This document shows positions 16,811-25,342 of a stretch of DNA of 64,000 nucleotides, one piece after another. The stretch's first letter is position 1; each line of letters opens with the position of its first letter. The translations under genes and the position numbers were made by a program. This DNA comes from Chryseobacterium sp. JV274 (GTDB lineage: Bacteria > Bacteroidota > Bacteroidia > Flavobacteriales > Weeksellaceae), in assembly GCF_903969135.1 (NCBI RefSeq), contig NZ_LR824569.1, positions 496,001 to 560,000 of the forward strand, given 5' to 3'. The notes under the pieces were generated by a model. The model was not told where the DNA came from, ran no database searches, and saw only the letters and a list, made by a program, of their open reading frames with translations.

Positions 16811-17614
16811 TTATACCACTTTCGCCTTACGGACTATTTTTGCTAATAAACCTGGAAAGAATCTCTTCAGATATACTGCCATTACTTCTTTACCTCCTAT
16901 AGCTTTTTGTTTTTTCTGTTTTTCAATAGCATAGAGCATTTTTTTTGCAAAAATTTCCACAGGCATGCCATTTTTTGTGGCATTATCCATTGTTCCCTGT
17001 GATGAGCCATCTCCGGTAACAGCATTAATAGAAATGTCTGTCTGTATAAAACCCGGACAAATGATCGTAATCCTAATATTCTGGCTGAATAGTTCTGCCC
17101 GTAAAGCATCAAAAAAACCATGTAAAGCATGTTTTGCTCCTGCATATCCACTTCGCATAGGAGCACCAAATATTCCCATAAGACTGGACACAACCGCAAT
17201 CTGCCCACCTTTATTTCTGATCATATAAGGTACAGTTGCTTTAGTAAGCGCCACCGTTCCAATATAATCAATATCAATCAGCTGTTTATCTACTTCAATA
17301 TCCGTTTCCATGGCTAAAGAACGTTGAGAAAGCCCGGCATTGTTGATCAGAATATCAATCTTCCCAAACTGTTCTGAAGCTTTTGCCGCAATGGCAGGCA
17401 TTTCTTTATAATTTTTCAGGTCTAAAGGAATCACCACATACCGATCTGTATTCAATCCGGCTTTTTGAGCCACCAGATGCAGCTGTTCTTCTTTTCTGGA
17501 GGACAAGATGATTTTTGCATGGCTGTTCTTTGCCAAATTAGTTACTAAAGCTTCCCCAATCCCTGATGATGCTCCGGTAATCCAAATAACCTTATGATCA
17601 AAGTAACTGCTCAT
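16811..17614 (-). CDS. Short-chain dehydrogenase/reductase (SDR)
   Basis: The 267-residue classical SDR has the cofactor motif TGASSGIG at residues 13-20, NNAG at 91-94 and the catalytic Ser144, Tyr157 and Lys161 (SGYAGAKHAL). It is likely an NAD(P)-dependent oxidoreductase of a hydroxyl/keto group, similar to the DltE/YqjQ-like group with a C-terminal hydrophobic tail (FFPGLLAKIVRKAKVV). It lies 14 bases downstream of the FAD dehydrogenase gene on the same strand, so the two are probably cotranscribed. The substrate is not known. Confidence 0.93.
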   Translation of the reverse strand: MSSYFDHKVIWITGASSGIGEALVTNLAKNSHAKIILSSRKEEQLHLVAQKAGLNTDRYVVIPLDLKNYKEMPAIAAKASEQFGKIDILINNAGLSQRSLAMETDIEVDKQLIDIDYIGTVALTKATVPYMIRNKGGQIAVVSSLMGIFGAPMRSGYAGAKHALHGFFDALRAELFSQNIRITIICPGFIQTDISINAVTGDGSSQGTMDNATKNGMPVEIFAKKMLYAIEKQKKQKAIGGKEVMAVYLKRFFPGLLAKIVRKAKVV

Positions 17615-17628
17615 ACTTGTACTATTAT

Positions 17629-19293
17629 TTAATTTTTAAGTCCTGCAATATATTTCCCGGCTTTCATTCCTGAAAAAATGCAGCCTCCCAAAAATGTCCC
17701 TTCCAGCGCTCTGTAACCGTGCATTCCGCCACCACCAAAACCAGCCACTTCTCCGGCAGCATACAGTCCTTCAATGATACTGTCATCATCTTTTAATACC
17801 TGTCCATTCAAATTGGTTTTTATCCCTCCTAACGTTTTTCGGGTTAAAATATTGAGCCGTACAGCAATCAAAGGTCCGTTTTCAGGAGCTAAAATTTTAT
17901 GCGGAGCTGCTACACGCCCAAGTTTATCCCCTAAATAATTGCGGGTATTTCTGAGATAATTGACCTGGGTATCTTTTGAAAATTTATTGTCTAATTCTCT
18001 GTCCCGCGCTTCAATTTGAGATTTTATCTTTTCATAATTCAAAAGTCTGTTTCCGGCCAATTCATTCATCCTGTCAACCAAATCTTCCAGATTATCTGAT
18101 ACAATAAAGTCTTTTCCATGTTCTTTAAAAGCTTCTACCGGTCCGGGAGCTTTTTTACCAAAAATCCTTTTCAGAAAAAGGGAGTAGTCCTTATTGGTAA
18201 TATCCGGATTCTGTTCTGACCCCGAAAGGGCAAATTCTTTTTTTATAATTTTCTGAGTGAGGATAAACCACGAGTAAGAATATCCTGTTTCCTGTATATA
18301 TTGTAAGGTTCCCAATGTATCAAATCCAGGAAGAAAGGGAGCGGGAAGCCGTTTACCTTCAGCATCAAACCATAAAGATGATGGTCCTGGCAATATCCGG
18401 ATTCCGTGGTTGGGCCAGATGGGATTCCAGTTTTGTAAACCTTCTGTGTAGTGCCACATTCTGTCACGATTGATAATATGAGCTCCTGTATGTTCTGCGA
18501 TACCAATCATTTTACCATCTACATAGGCAGGAACACCACAAACCATATTTTCCGGGGCTTTACCAAGTCTTTCCGGCCAGTTTTTCCTTACCAGCTCATG
18601 ATTGGCACCAATTCCTCCGGAAGCTATAATGATATTCGGAGCAGTATATTCAAAGGTTGAGATAACAGTTCTGTTAGTCTCAGCACCTCTTTCCTGAGTG
18701 TCATTTTCCAGAATATCTCCTTTAAGACCTCTTATTTTTCCATTTTCAACCAGCAATTCTGTCACTCTGTGCCTGAATTTCATCTGCAGCAATCCTTTTT
18801 CCTGAGCTTTGTAAGCTTTTTCTACAAATGGTTTTACGACACCTGTCCCGGTTCCCCAACTTACGTGAAAACGAGGTACTGAATTTCCATGCCCTGTTGC
18901 TGAACCATCACCACGTTCTGCCCAGCCCACCATAAACATCAGCTTGATACCCAATTTCGAGATGTATTCATACTTTTCACCGGAAGCAAATTTCAGATAA
19001 GCTTCTGCCCATTGACGGGGCCAGTAATCCTCAGGGCGGTCAAAACCAGCAGTCCCTTTCCAGTCCTGAAGTGCCAGTTCATAAGAATCTTTAATTCCCA
19101 TTCTCCTTTGCTGAGGCGAATTAATCAGAAACAAACCTCCGAAAGACCAGAATGCCTGCCCTCCTATATTCTGTTCGGTTTCCTGATCCAAAAGCAGTAC
19201 TTTTTTCCCGACATTGGTAATTTCCATCGCAGCAGTAAGCCCTGCCAGTCCGCTTCCTATGATGATGGCATCAGGCTGGAATGTTTCTTCCAT
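17629..19293 (-). CDS. FAD-binding dehydrogenase (fumarate reductase / 3-ketosteroid dehydrogenase-like)
   Basis: The 554-residue flavoprotein opens with a dinucleotide fold, AIIIGSGLAGLTAAMEI, and LLLDQE for ribose binding. The C-terminal FAD segment reads GLYAAGEVAGFGGGGMHGYRALEG. The length and the GGQAFWSFGGLFLINSP segment fit the group annotated as FAD-binding dehydrogenase, related to 3-ketosteroid-delta-1-dehydrogenase. No haem or Fe-S motif is present. It is cytoplasmic and paired with an SDR, which would fit successive oxidation steps on one hydrophobic substrate; that pathway is inference. Confidence 0.92.
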   Translation of the reverse strand: MEETFQPDAIIIGSGLAGLTAAMEITNVGKKVLLLDQETEQNIGGQAFWSFGGLFLINSPQQRRMGIKDSYELALQDWKGTAGFDRPEDYWPRQWAEAYLKFASGEKYEYISKLGIKLMFMVGWAERGDGSATGHGNSVPRFHVSWGTGTGVVKPFVEKAYKAQEKGLLQMKFRHRVTELLVENGKIRGLKGDILENDTQERGAETNRTVISTFEYTAPNIIIASGGIGANHELVRKNWPERLGKAPENMVCGVPAYVDGKMIGIAEHTGAHIINRDRMWHYTEGLQNWNPIWPNHGIRILPGPSSLWFDAEGKRLPAPFLPGFDTLGTLQYIQETGYSYSWFILTQKIIKKEFALSGSEQNPDITNKDYSLFLKRIFGKKAPGPVEAFKEHGKDFIVSDNLEDLVDRMNELAGNRLLNYEKIKSQIEARDRELDNKFSKDTQVNYLRNTRNYLGDKLGRVAAPHKILAPENGPLIAVRLNILTRKTLGGIKTNLNGQVLKDDDSIIEGLYAAGEVAGFGGGGMHGYRALEGTFLGGCIFSGMKAGKYIAGLKN

Positions 19294-19414
19294 TTTATGA
19301 GGTATTTTTTTTGAATGATACTTAATATAAATGTATAAAATTATTTGTAATCGGGTTGAAAATTAAAATAATTTTGCTTTTATCTTTCAGCTTCGAACTC
19401 TAAACTTTTCATCT

Positions 19415-19422
19415 TATCTTTG
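19415..19422 (+). promoter_or_regulatory. Bacteroidota-type -7 promoter element of the rhodanese gene
   Basis: TATCTTTG matches TAnnTTTG exactly. TTCG (19392-19395) lies 19 bases upstream at the place of the -33 TTTG element. Because the last base of the box is the G of a possible GTG start, the ATG at 19437 is the better start. Confidence 0.6.
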
Positions 19423-19436
19423 TGAAAAATAGAAGT

Positions 19437-19865
19437 ATGAAGTATTTGTTTATCATTACCTGCTTTGTCTGTTCCATTTTCAGTCAGGCACAGCAAAAAC
19501 AGGATCCATGGAAAGACAGCCAGCTGATGGATCCGGCGTTACTGGCTTCCAGAATTGTAAAGCATACAACAAAAGATCTGGTGATCATTTCAGTAGGTCC
19601 GGAAGCCATCATCAAAGGTTCTGTAGATATAGGACCAACGCATGAGCCTGAAAACCTGGAGAAACTGAGAAATTATCTTAAAGATATTCCTAAAAACAGA
19701 GAAATTGTAATCTACTGCGGATGCTGTCCTTTTGTAAAATGTCCCAATATACGTCCTGCTTTTGCATTACTGATGGAAATGGGCTTTAAAAATGCAAAGC
19801 TTTTAAATCTTCCGAAAAACATCAAAACAGACTGGCTAGATAAAGATTTTCCTACAAATGATTAA
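19437..19865 (+). CDS. Exported rhodanese-like protein
   Basis: From the ATG at 19437 the protein has 142 residues with a signal peptide ending near FSQAQ. The rhodanese loop reads YCGCCPFVKCPN, with Cys94, Cys96, Cys97 and Cys102; one of these should carry the persulfide. The family moves sulfane sulfur or acts in thiol chemistry, here in the periplasm. It overlaps the next gene, a periplasmic thioredoxin, by 8 bases, so the pair likely works together on extracytoplasmic thiols. The alternative GTG at 19422 falls inside the -7 box and is unlikely. Confidence 0.88.
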   Translation: MKYLFIITCFVCSIFSQAQQKQDPWKDSQLMDPALLASRIVKHTTKDLVIISVGPEAIIKGSVDIGPTHEPENLEKLRNYLKDIPKNREIVIYCGCCPFVKCPNIRPAFALLMEMGFKNAKLLNLPKNIKTDWLDKDFPTND

Positions 19866-20370
19866 TATGAAGACTGGTTTTACCTTATTATTTTTAATAA
19901 TTTTCTCAGGATCTGTTGCTGCTCAAAGTACAATAGAAGTAGGAAAGAAAGCTCCTGAAATCACAATGACCAAGGCAGACGGAACTTCATTCACCCTTTC
20001 AACATTAAAGGGAAAGGTGGTTCTGATCGATTTCTGGGCAACCTGGTGCGCTCCGTGTGTAGAGGAGCAGCCTGAGCTGAAAACATTGTATGACACCTAT
20101 TCTGAACAGGTAAAAAACAATAAGTTTGAAATTCTTGGAGTCTCCTTAGATAAAAATAAAGAAAGCTGGCAGAAAGCAATTGACCGGTTTACGATCAAAT
20201 GGATACAGATCAGTGATTTAAAATTCTGGAAAAGTCCTGTAGCCAAACTTTACGAAGTTGATGAACTTCCCTTTAATGTCATCATCGACGGACAGGGAAC
20301 AATTTTAGCTAAAAACCTTCACGGAAAGGAACTGGAGAAGTTTTTAAAGAAAACTTTAAGTCAGAATTAA
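19858..20370 (+). CDS. TlpA/ResA-like periplasmic thiol-disulfide oxidoreductase
   Basis: The 170-residue thioredoxin-fold protein has a signal peptide ending near SVAAQ, the segment VGKKAPEITMTKADG typical of TlpA-like proteins, and the active site WATWCAPC with Cys64 and Cys67. The cis-Pro loop is DELPFNVIIDGQG. It probably reduces periplasmic disulfides. The first ATG overlaps the rhodanese gene by 8 bases; an internal ATG at 19867 just after the upstream stop is an equally good start and gives 167 residues. The two genes form one transcript that ends at 20395-20430. Confidence 0.93.
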   Translation: MINMKTGFTLLFLIIFSGSVAAQSTIEVGKKAPEITMTKADGTSFTLSTLKGKVVLIDFWATWCAPCVEEQPELKTLYDTYSEQVKNNKFEILGVSLDKNKESWQKAIDRFTIKWIQISDLKFWKSPVAKLYEVDELPFNVIIDGQGTILAKNLHGKELEKFLKKTLSQN

Positions 20371-20394
20371 GAATATAAAATCTTACAAATATTC

Positions 20395-20430
20395 AAAGAG
20401 CAGTACATCCATTACTGCTCTTTATTTTTT
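20395..20430 (+). terminator. Rho-independent terminator of the rhodanese-thioredoxin operon
   Basis: AAAGAGCAGTA (20395-20405) pairs perfectly with TACTGCTCTTT (20413-20423) over a seven-base loop, followed by ATTTTTT. Confidence 0.92.
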
Positions 20431-20487
20431 CATATACACTACAAAGCAATTGATATACAACATACATCAATCCTTTCTTTTGTCTTA

Positions 20488-20495
20488 TAGCTTTG
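20488..20495 (+). promoter_or_regulatory. -7 promoter element directly before the DoxX gene
   Basis: TAGCTTTG matches TAnnTTTG. The ATG starts at 20500, only five bases after the box, so the transcript would have little or no leader. No good -33 element is seen. Confidence 0.45.
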
Positions 20496-20499
20496 AGGT

Positions 20500-20907
20500 A
20501 TGAAAAAAAGTGTCTTCCTTCGCTTGGGGCTGTCAGTGATATTGCTGATGCATAGTGTAATTTCTATTTTCAGTGGAGATGTTAATAATTTCGGGCATTT
20601 TTATCTGGATAGTATAGGATTCAGTCCCATTGGGATTTATATTGCATGGGCTGTAAAACTAACCCATCTTTTCTCTGTACCATTACTTTGGTTTGACCGA
20701 TATATAAAGCCCGTGGCTATTGGTAATATTCTTATTTTCGTTTTTGGAATCTATTTCGTTCATTGGCAAAACGGCTGGTTTGTAGTGGGAGGTGGAACGA
20801 ATGGAATTGAATTCAATGTTTTGCTGATCTTCAGTTTTCTGAGCCTTATGTATCCTGAAATTTATTTTAAAAAGCAGAACCGTTTTCCCCATGAAAAGGA
20901 TATTTAA
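20500..20907 (+). CDS. Small DoxX-like membrane protein
   Basis: The 135-residue protein has four hydrophobic segments and a DoxX-like layout: LRLGLSVILLMHSVISIF at the N-terminus, a middle pair of segments (AVKLTHLFSVPLL, IGNILIFVFGIYFV), and GGTNGIEFNVLLIFSFLSL near the end. DoxX-like proteins are membrane components linked to redox or thiosulfate chemistry, but many have no assigned role. It is followed by a LytS-type kinase gene in the same direction with its own promoter-like sequence, so cotranscription is uncertain. Confidence 0.8.
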   Translation: MKKSVFLRLGLSVILLMHSVISIFSGDVNNFGHFYLDSIGFSPIGIYIAWAVKLTHLFSVPLLWFDRYIKPVAIGNILIFVFGIYFVHWQNGWFVVGGGTNGIEFNVLLIFSFLSLMYPEIYFKKQNRFPHEKDI

Positions 20908-21006
20908 ATTTGCTTAAAATCCGCAGTTTTTTATTTTAGTTTCCAAGACGACCATTCAAAATCGTAGTTTGTAGATCATTACCTCAATTTGGTCCACTTA
21001 TATTTC

Positions 21007-21014
21007 TATATTTG
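21007..21014 (+). promoter_or_regulatory. -7 promoter element of the LytS-type kinase gene
   Basis: TATATTTG is an exact TAnnTTTG match 34 bases before the ATG at 21049. TTTG at 20988-20991 is nearby but at short spacing (15 bases). Confidence 0.45.
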
Positions 21015-21048
21015 ATTGAACAAATCGTACTTTGTATTCTTAAAAATC

Positions 21049-22134
21049 ATGATCAACCTGAAACCATACAAAAGATCTAAATGGCAGATTCATTTGCTTT
21101 TTTGGATATTGTATTATATCCTGGAAGTTTACCTTGACTTTTACTGGTCCAGGTATCAGTTTCCGGATTTCCAATGGTCAGTAAGGCTTCAGAATACTCT
21201 GATCCTGGAACTGGGATATCTTTTGATCAAAATGCCGCTTGCTTATGCCTTGCTGTATGTATTTGAAAAGATTCATATTAAGGAAATTTTCAAATATCTT
21301 CTCTATATTTTTATCGTGATCACCGCTGTTTTTGGGCATCGCTTTTTAACGCATTATATCATTTACCCTTATATTTATGGAGTTACAGAAACTCTGGATG
21401 GAAAATATCCGTCGGGATTTATCAATGGTTATGTGGCATTCAATTCTTTTATGGACCTTATTTTTATGGTAGGTCTTATTTTCGGGGTTGAAATTACCCG
21501 TCAGAAAAATCTTCTGAAAGAACAGATCTCCCAGCTAAAGTCTGAAAAACTGGATCAGGAACTTACTATGCTGAAGGCACAGATCAATCCGCATTTTCTG
21601 TTCAACACCCTCAATAATATTTACGGAATGGCCCTGAAAAAAGCTGATGAAACTCCGGATGTTATTCTTCAGCTTTCCAAGATAATGCGGTATAATATCT
21701 ATGAAGCAGCAGAAAAAAGCATTTCTATAGCCAAGGATATTGAAAACATTAAAGATTTCATACAGATTCAGAAAATCCGACATCGGCATCTCATCATCAA
21801 CTTTACGGAAGATATTGATCATCCTTCTCAGGAAATCTCACCGCTGATCTTGATACAATTTGTTGAAAATGCCTTCAAACATGGGGTTTCCGAAAGTTTA
21901 GGAGAGGCATTTATTACCATCGATATCCGGTTGAAAAACGGAATTCTTACTTATTTCATAGAGAATTCCAAAGAAGAAATACTTCATACGCATTCCACAA
22001 AAATAGGCCAGAAAAATATCCGCAGACAGCTTGAACTGCTTTATCCACAACACACACTTTCTGTGGCAGATCAAAGCGGCCGCTATATTGTAACATTAAC
22101 CATAGATTTCCATGACACAACACCCAGCCTCTAA
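21049..22134 (+). CDS. LytS/AlgZ-type sensor histidine kinase
   Basis: The 361-residue kinase has four membrane segments in its first 150 residues, a short coiled-coil linker (KEQISQLKSEKLDQELTMLK) and the His-kinase domain AQINPHFLFNTLNNIYGMAL, where the His after Pro is phosphorylated. The ATPase part has LIQFVENAFKHGVSE; the glycine-rich lid is short, as in this family. The start at ATG 21049 is preferred over a TTG at 21016 that overlaps the -7 box. It overlaps its LytTR regulator by 23 bases, showing translational coupling. No input signal is evident. Confidence 0.92.
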   Translation: MINLKPYKRSKWQIHLLFWILYYILEVYLDFYWSRYQFPDFQWSVRLQNTLILELGYLLIKMPLAYALLYVFEKIHIKEIFKYLLYIFIVITAVFGHRFLTHYIIYPYIYGVTETLDGKYPSGFINGYVAFNSFMDLIFMVGLIFGVEITRQKNLLKEQISQLKSEKLDQELTMLKAQINPHFLFNTLNNIYGMALKKADETPDVILQLSKIMRYNIYEAAEKSISIAKDIENIKDFIQIQKIRHRHLIINFTEDIDHPSQEISPLILIQFVENAFKHGVSESLGEAFITIDIRLKNGILTYFIENSKEEILHTHSTKIGQKNIRRQLELLYPQHTLSVADQSGRYIVTLTIDFHDTTPSL

Positions 22135-22816
22135 AAAATACAACTGCATTATCGTAGAAGACGAGCCCATTGCTGCAGAAATTCTGGAAAGTTTTATCTC
22201 CAGGGATCAGGAACTGAATCTGGTAGGAAAATGTGCCGATGCCGTATATGCCAGCAGTCTTTTAAGCATTCATGAGGTGGATCTGATGTTTTTGGACCTC
22301 CATCTTCCCGTGGTAAAAGGCTTTGACTTTCTGAGGAAAATAAAAAATCCTCCATTCGTTATTGTTACCACTGCTTATCATCAATATGCTGTTGAAGGCT
22401 ATGAACTTGATATTGCGGATTATCTGATGAAACCTATTCCATATGAACGTTTTCTGACAGCGATTGGAAAGTTCAAACATTTAATGGAGGCGGAGGACGC
22501 TTTACTGGAAGTGTCGGAACGTGATTTTATCTTTATCAATAGCGGGAAAAAACAGGTTAAAATTATTTTACATGATATTTTCTACATTGAGAGTTTGAGA
22601 GAGTATATTAATATTCACACCAAAACAGAAAGCTTCACTTTTAAAATGCCCATCAGCAAAATAGAAGAGGCTTTAAATCCTAAAATGTTTACCCGTATTC
22701 ATAAATCGTACATTATATCCAAATCAAAAATTGAAATCAAATCTGCCAATATTATCCAGATTAATGGCAAAAAACTTCCTGTGGGAAGAACGTATAAACC
22801 ATTGTTGGAGCTTTAA
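22112..22816 (+). CDS. LytTR-family response regulator
   Basis: The 234-residue regulator has a receiver domain with VEDEP at the start, the acceptor Asp62 in MFLDLHLPVVKG and the conserved lysine in YLMKPIPYERF, followed by a LytTR DNA-binding domain (residues about 133-232: IFYIESLREYINIHTKTES, MFTRIHKSYIISKSKI, LPVGRTYKPLL). It pairs with the kinase whose gene it overlaps. Its target genes are not evident; the upstream DoxX-like gene is one candidate. Confidence 0.94.
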   Translation: MTQHPASKKYNCIIVEDEPIAAEILESFISRDQELNLVGKCADAVYASSLLSIHEVDLMFLDLHLPVVKGFDFLRKIKNPPFVIVTTAYHQYAVEGYELDIADYLMKPIPYERFLTAIGKFKHLMEAEDALLEVSERDFIFINSGKKQVKIILHDIFYIESLREYINIHTKTESFTFKMPISKIEEALNPKMFTRIHKSYIISKSKIEIKSANIIQINGKKLPVGRTYKPLLEL

Positions 22817-23096
22817 TATTGAGAATAAAATTGTTTAAACCCACCAGATTTTCAGCCTTTTCATTAAAAAAAACTGCGAAATTAAAAGTTTTGTAGATTC
22901 TGCATCTCTGTTGATAGATATTTTTTCCGAAATTCTGTTTGTTTATTCAAATTTACTTTATGAAAAACAGAATGCATAAAAAATATTAAGCCTGGAAAAT
23001 GAGTGGGATTAGTTTATTATTCGAATGTTGAATAATGATTTGGCTTAATGATTAGTGATAATCTTAAGCCAATTTCTTTTTGCGGCTATATTTATT
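22817..23096. other. Non-coding gap with two hairpins
   Basis: Two inverted repeats are present: ATTCTGTTT (22932-22940) with AAACAGAAT (22965-22973), and TTGGCTTAA (23040-23048) with TTAAGCCAA (23064-23072), the second extended by an inner GATTA/TAATC pair and followed by TTTCTTTTT. The second looks like a terminator for the + strand, over 220 bases after the regulator stop codon. Confidence 0.5.
23040..23080 (+). terminator. Probable terminator, + strand
   Basis: A 9-base outer stem (TTGGCTTAA/TTAAGCCAA) plus a 5-base inner stem with a GTGA loop is followed by AATTTCTTTTT... on the + strand. It could end the LytS/LytTR transcript or a short transcript of its own. Confidence 0.55.
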
Positions 23097-23414
23097 TTAA
23101 AATATTTTGAGTCCAACTATTCCTACAACAATCAGTAATGCAGAAAGCAATCGTAAAATACTAGCTGAATCCTGAAAAAACAGAATTCCTACCAATAAAG
23201 TTCCTACAGCCCCAATTCCGGTCCATACGGCATAGGCAGTTCCAATAGGGATGCTTTTCTGAGCGTACCAAAGAAAGCCTCCGCTAACAGCCATACACAT
23301 GATCGAAAATATGATCCAGCTCCATTTATTATTTTCCGGCTGTTGAGATAATTTAAGTCCCAAAGGCCATCCAATTTCAAAAATTCCTGCGATAATTAAT
23401 GCAATCCAGTTCAT
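23097..23414 (-). CDS. gdx: SMR-family exporter of the Gdx/SugE (guanidinium) type
   Basis: From the ATG at 23414 the product has 105 residues, the standard SMR length, with four membrane helices. Glu13 in IAGIFEIGWPLGLKLS is the conserved binding residue, and GTAYAVWTGIGAVGTLL is the signature of the guanidinium-exporter branch rather than of polyaromatic-cation exporters such as EmrE. An upstream in-frame ATG at 23525 would add 37 residues but precedes the promoter-like TAATTTTG (23507-23514, minus strand). I looked for guanidine riboswitch elements upstream and saw none. The branch assignment rests on motif resemblance. Confidence 0.9.
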   Translation of the reverse strand: MNWIALIIAGIFEIGWPLGLKLSQQPENNKWSWIIFSIMCMAVSGGFLWYAQKSIPIGTAYAVWTGIGAVGTLLVGILFFQDSASILRLLSALLIVVGIVGLKIF

Positions 23415-23624
23415 ACTTCTTATTTTTAATGATGGTGCTGTTATTGAAAAAAATGTTATTAAAAATGAGTTCTTTACCATAAAATACTCCATCTCAATTA
23501 CGACTACAAAATTATCATTATCCATTCATATTCAATAAAATAAACTGTGTGACACCGCAAAAAACAGCGATGGAACGTATGATACACACCGTGAACCGTT
23601 TAATATTCCGGAATAGGATGTAAG

Positions 23625-23655
23625 TTTGGAAATCTCTCTAATATTGATATCTTTA
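23625..23655 (+). promoter_or_regulatory. Promoter of the mug gene
   Basis: TTTG (23625-23628) and TATCTTTA (23648-23655) are 19 bases apart, a close match to the Bacteroidota -33/-7 pattern. A 12-codon frame begins at 23660 right after the box and is out of frame with mug. Confidence 0.55.
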
Positions 23656-23714
23656 TATTATGAAAACAGAGAAAGCAGAAGTCGCTTATTTTCTATAGAC
23701 CATTCATATCAATT

Positions 23715-24224
23715 ATGTTAACAGACATCATTACAGCTCATCTAAACGTTATTTTTTGCGGAATCAATCCCGGTTTAAAATCATCAGATGACGGACATCA
23801 TTTTTCAGGAAAGAGTAATCGTTTTTGGAAGGTTCTTCATCAATCAGGTTTTACTCCTTATGAAGTGGAAGCAGTGAATGATACTTCTATTCTGGATTTC
23901 GGACTGGGACTCACCACTGCCGTTGCAAGAGCAACTTCCCGTGCTGATGAACTTTCAAAAGAAGAGTTTGACGATGCCCTGGATACTTTTAAAGCAAAAA
24001 TAACAGAATACCAACCTCAATATGTGGCTTTTCTCGGCAAAGCGGCTTATAAGGCTTTCTCTAAAAAGAAAGAAATTCTATGGGGACTGCAGCCAGAAGA
24101 TTTCTGTGGGGCAAAAGTATGGGTCTTGCCCAATACCAGCGGTCTGAACCGGGGATTTTCTCTTGCTGATCTTATTTTCTATTACAGCAGTTTTTATCAG
24201 GCTGTAAAAAATAGCCAGAACTAG
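23715..24224 (+). CDS. mug: G/U mismatch-specific DNA glycosylase (Mug family)
   Basis: The 169-residue enzyme removes uracil or ethenocytosine opposite guanine. The catalytic loop is FCGINPGLKSS (residues 14-24, with Asn18), followed by SNRFWKVLHQSGFTP, as in E. coli Mug. The second active loop is LPNTSGLNRGFS, where Mug has NPSGLSR. The length is that of the family. It stands alone with its own promoter-like sequence and a possible terminator at 24250-24278. A second glycosylase of another family (AAG) lies about 3 kb away but the two are not linked in an operon. Confidence 0.95.
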   Translation: MLTDIITAHLNVIFCGINPGLKSSDDGHHFSGKSNRFWKVLHQSGFTPYEVEAVNDTSILDFGLGLTTAVARATSRADELSKEEFDDALDTFKAKITEYQPQYVAFLGKAAYKAFSKKKEILWGLQPEDFCGAKVWVLPNTSGLNRGFSLADLIFYYSSFYQAVKNSQN

Positions 24225-24249
24225 TCGTACACAATATCAGCAGTATAAA

Positions 24250-24278
24250 AGGAGTGGCAAAATTGCTCCTCAATTTTT
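24250..24278 (+). terminator. Possible terminator after mug
   Basis: GGAG-GCAA (with a two-base bulge) pairs with TTGCTCC around 24251-24270, followed by CAATTTTTG. The stem is imperfect. Confidence 0.4.
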
Positions 24279-24429
24279 GTACCCGATTATTTTCCGTCTA
24301 CCTTTTTCAAAATCACACTTAAGGGAAAAAACAACACATTTGCTAATCTAATTCTCCCAGTTAATTATTCATTCTCCCCTGATATTTGATTGTTTGATAC
24401 ATTTAAAACTCAAACCATTAAATAGTACT

Positions 24430-25329
24430 ATGAAAACAAAAGAGTACGAATTCATTAAAAGGCATTTTGTCTTATTGGATTCAACAAAAGGGAATGTATG
24501 CTCAGGCATACCACAGCTATGTTTCAAAAAAATGAACCGGCTTTTACTCTGTTCGGTCCTTATTACCGCATTTTCATCTCAACTAAGAGCACAGTCCAGA
24601 GTCAGTGAGCCTGTGAATGAAAAGCCTTATCCGGCCGATCAGGTCATTTCTTTGTATGGTAAAGAAAGGAACAGCTTTTCCAGTGACATCCAGCGAAGAT
24701 CTTCAAACACTGTTCCGATTGAACTCCGGTCAAAAGAAATCAAAGAAGTATTGGTAGGGCAGGACTATTTCCCTGCAGATCTTTTTTTTAATGAGGATGC
24801 AAAAGTTCCTTCCGGCCACAATCCCCAGGTTCGTCATTATGACAATCAGAATGTTACTTTTGACGGTCAAAAGCATGAGAATATCCGGGTTGATGAAATC
24901 ATTGATCAATACACCTTAAAGAATGCAGATATTGATTACTCTTATGACAATGCCTACTATCTCTTCCGTGATGCTTCAGGAAACACAATTGCTACTGTAT
25001 ATTATATTGACCGCACTGTAGGATTCTTAAAGTCCGAGTATAAAGTTGTAAGCAAAGGAAAATCTCTTGTTACATTTCCTCTGCTTGTTGCTCCCAATCC
25101 TGCCAAAAATGTGATCAATATTACTTATCAGGTGGAAAAAGAGAGCCAGGCCAGCCTTCAGATCATTGATATGAATGGCCGTACTGCAGATACTGTATTC
25201 AGTGATAAGCAGATCAGGAGCGGAAGACATACAGTACAGCACAACATCAATCTTCCAGCCGGCAACTATCTGGTACAGTTTAATGCTCAGGGGCAGGCGC
25301 CTGTTACTCAAAAAATCATTGTTCAATAA
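24430..25329 (+). CDS. Secreted protein with type A T9SS sorting domain
   Basis: From the ATG at 24430 the product has 299 residues; a hydrophobic signal (RLLLCSVLITAFSSQLRAQ) starts only after about 35 residues, so an internal ATG at 24532 is an alternative start. The C-terminal 80 residues are a type A sorting domain (VAPNPAKNVINITYQVEK, LQIIDMNGRTADTVF, LPAGNYLVQFNAQGQ, QKIIVQ), which sends cargo through the type IX system to the cell surface. The middle part shows no family I can name. It is followed 13 bases later by a second large secreted protein, so the two are probably made together. Confidence 0.85.
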   Translation: MKTKEYEFIKRHFVLLDSTKGNVCSGIPQLCFKKMNRLLLCSVLITAFSSQLRAQSRVSEPVNEKPYPADQVISLYGKERNSFSSDIQRRSSNTVPIELRSKEIKEVLVGQDYFPADLFFNEDAKVPSGHNPQVRHYDNQNVTFDGQKHENIRVDEIIDQYTLKNADIDYSYDNAYYLFRDASGNTIATVYYIDRTVGFLKSEYKVVSKGKSLVTFPLLVAPNPAKNVINITYQVEKESQASLQIIDMNGRTADTVFSDKQIRSGRHTVQHNINLPAGNYLVQFNAQGQAPVTQKIIVQ

Positions 25330-25342
25330 AATGCAGTCAATT

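Noticed and set aside
19422-19436. GTG start of the rhodanese gene
   Set aside because: It overlaps the -7 box TATCTTTG; the ATG at 19437 gives a normal signal peptide.
21016-21048. TTG start of the LytS-type kinase
   Set aside because: It lies two bases after a perfect -7 box, so transcription would start too close or downstream; the ATG at 21049 fits better.
23415-23525. Longer start of the SMR exporter
   Set aside because: It adds 37 residues not seen in the family and precedes a promoter-like sequence; the ATG at 23414 gives the standard 105 residues.
23415-23714. Guanidine riboswitch before the exporter gene
   Set aside because: I looked for paired ACGR-type hairpin loops and a compact aptamer on the minus strand and saw no convincing structure.
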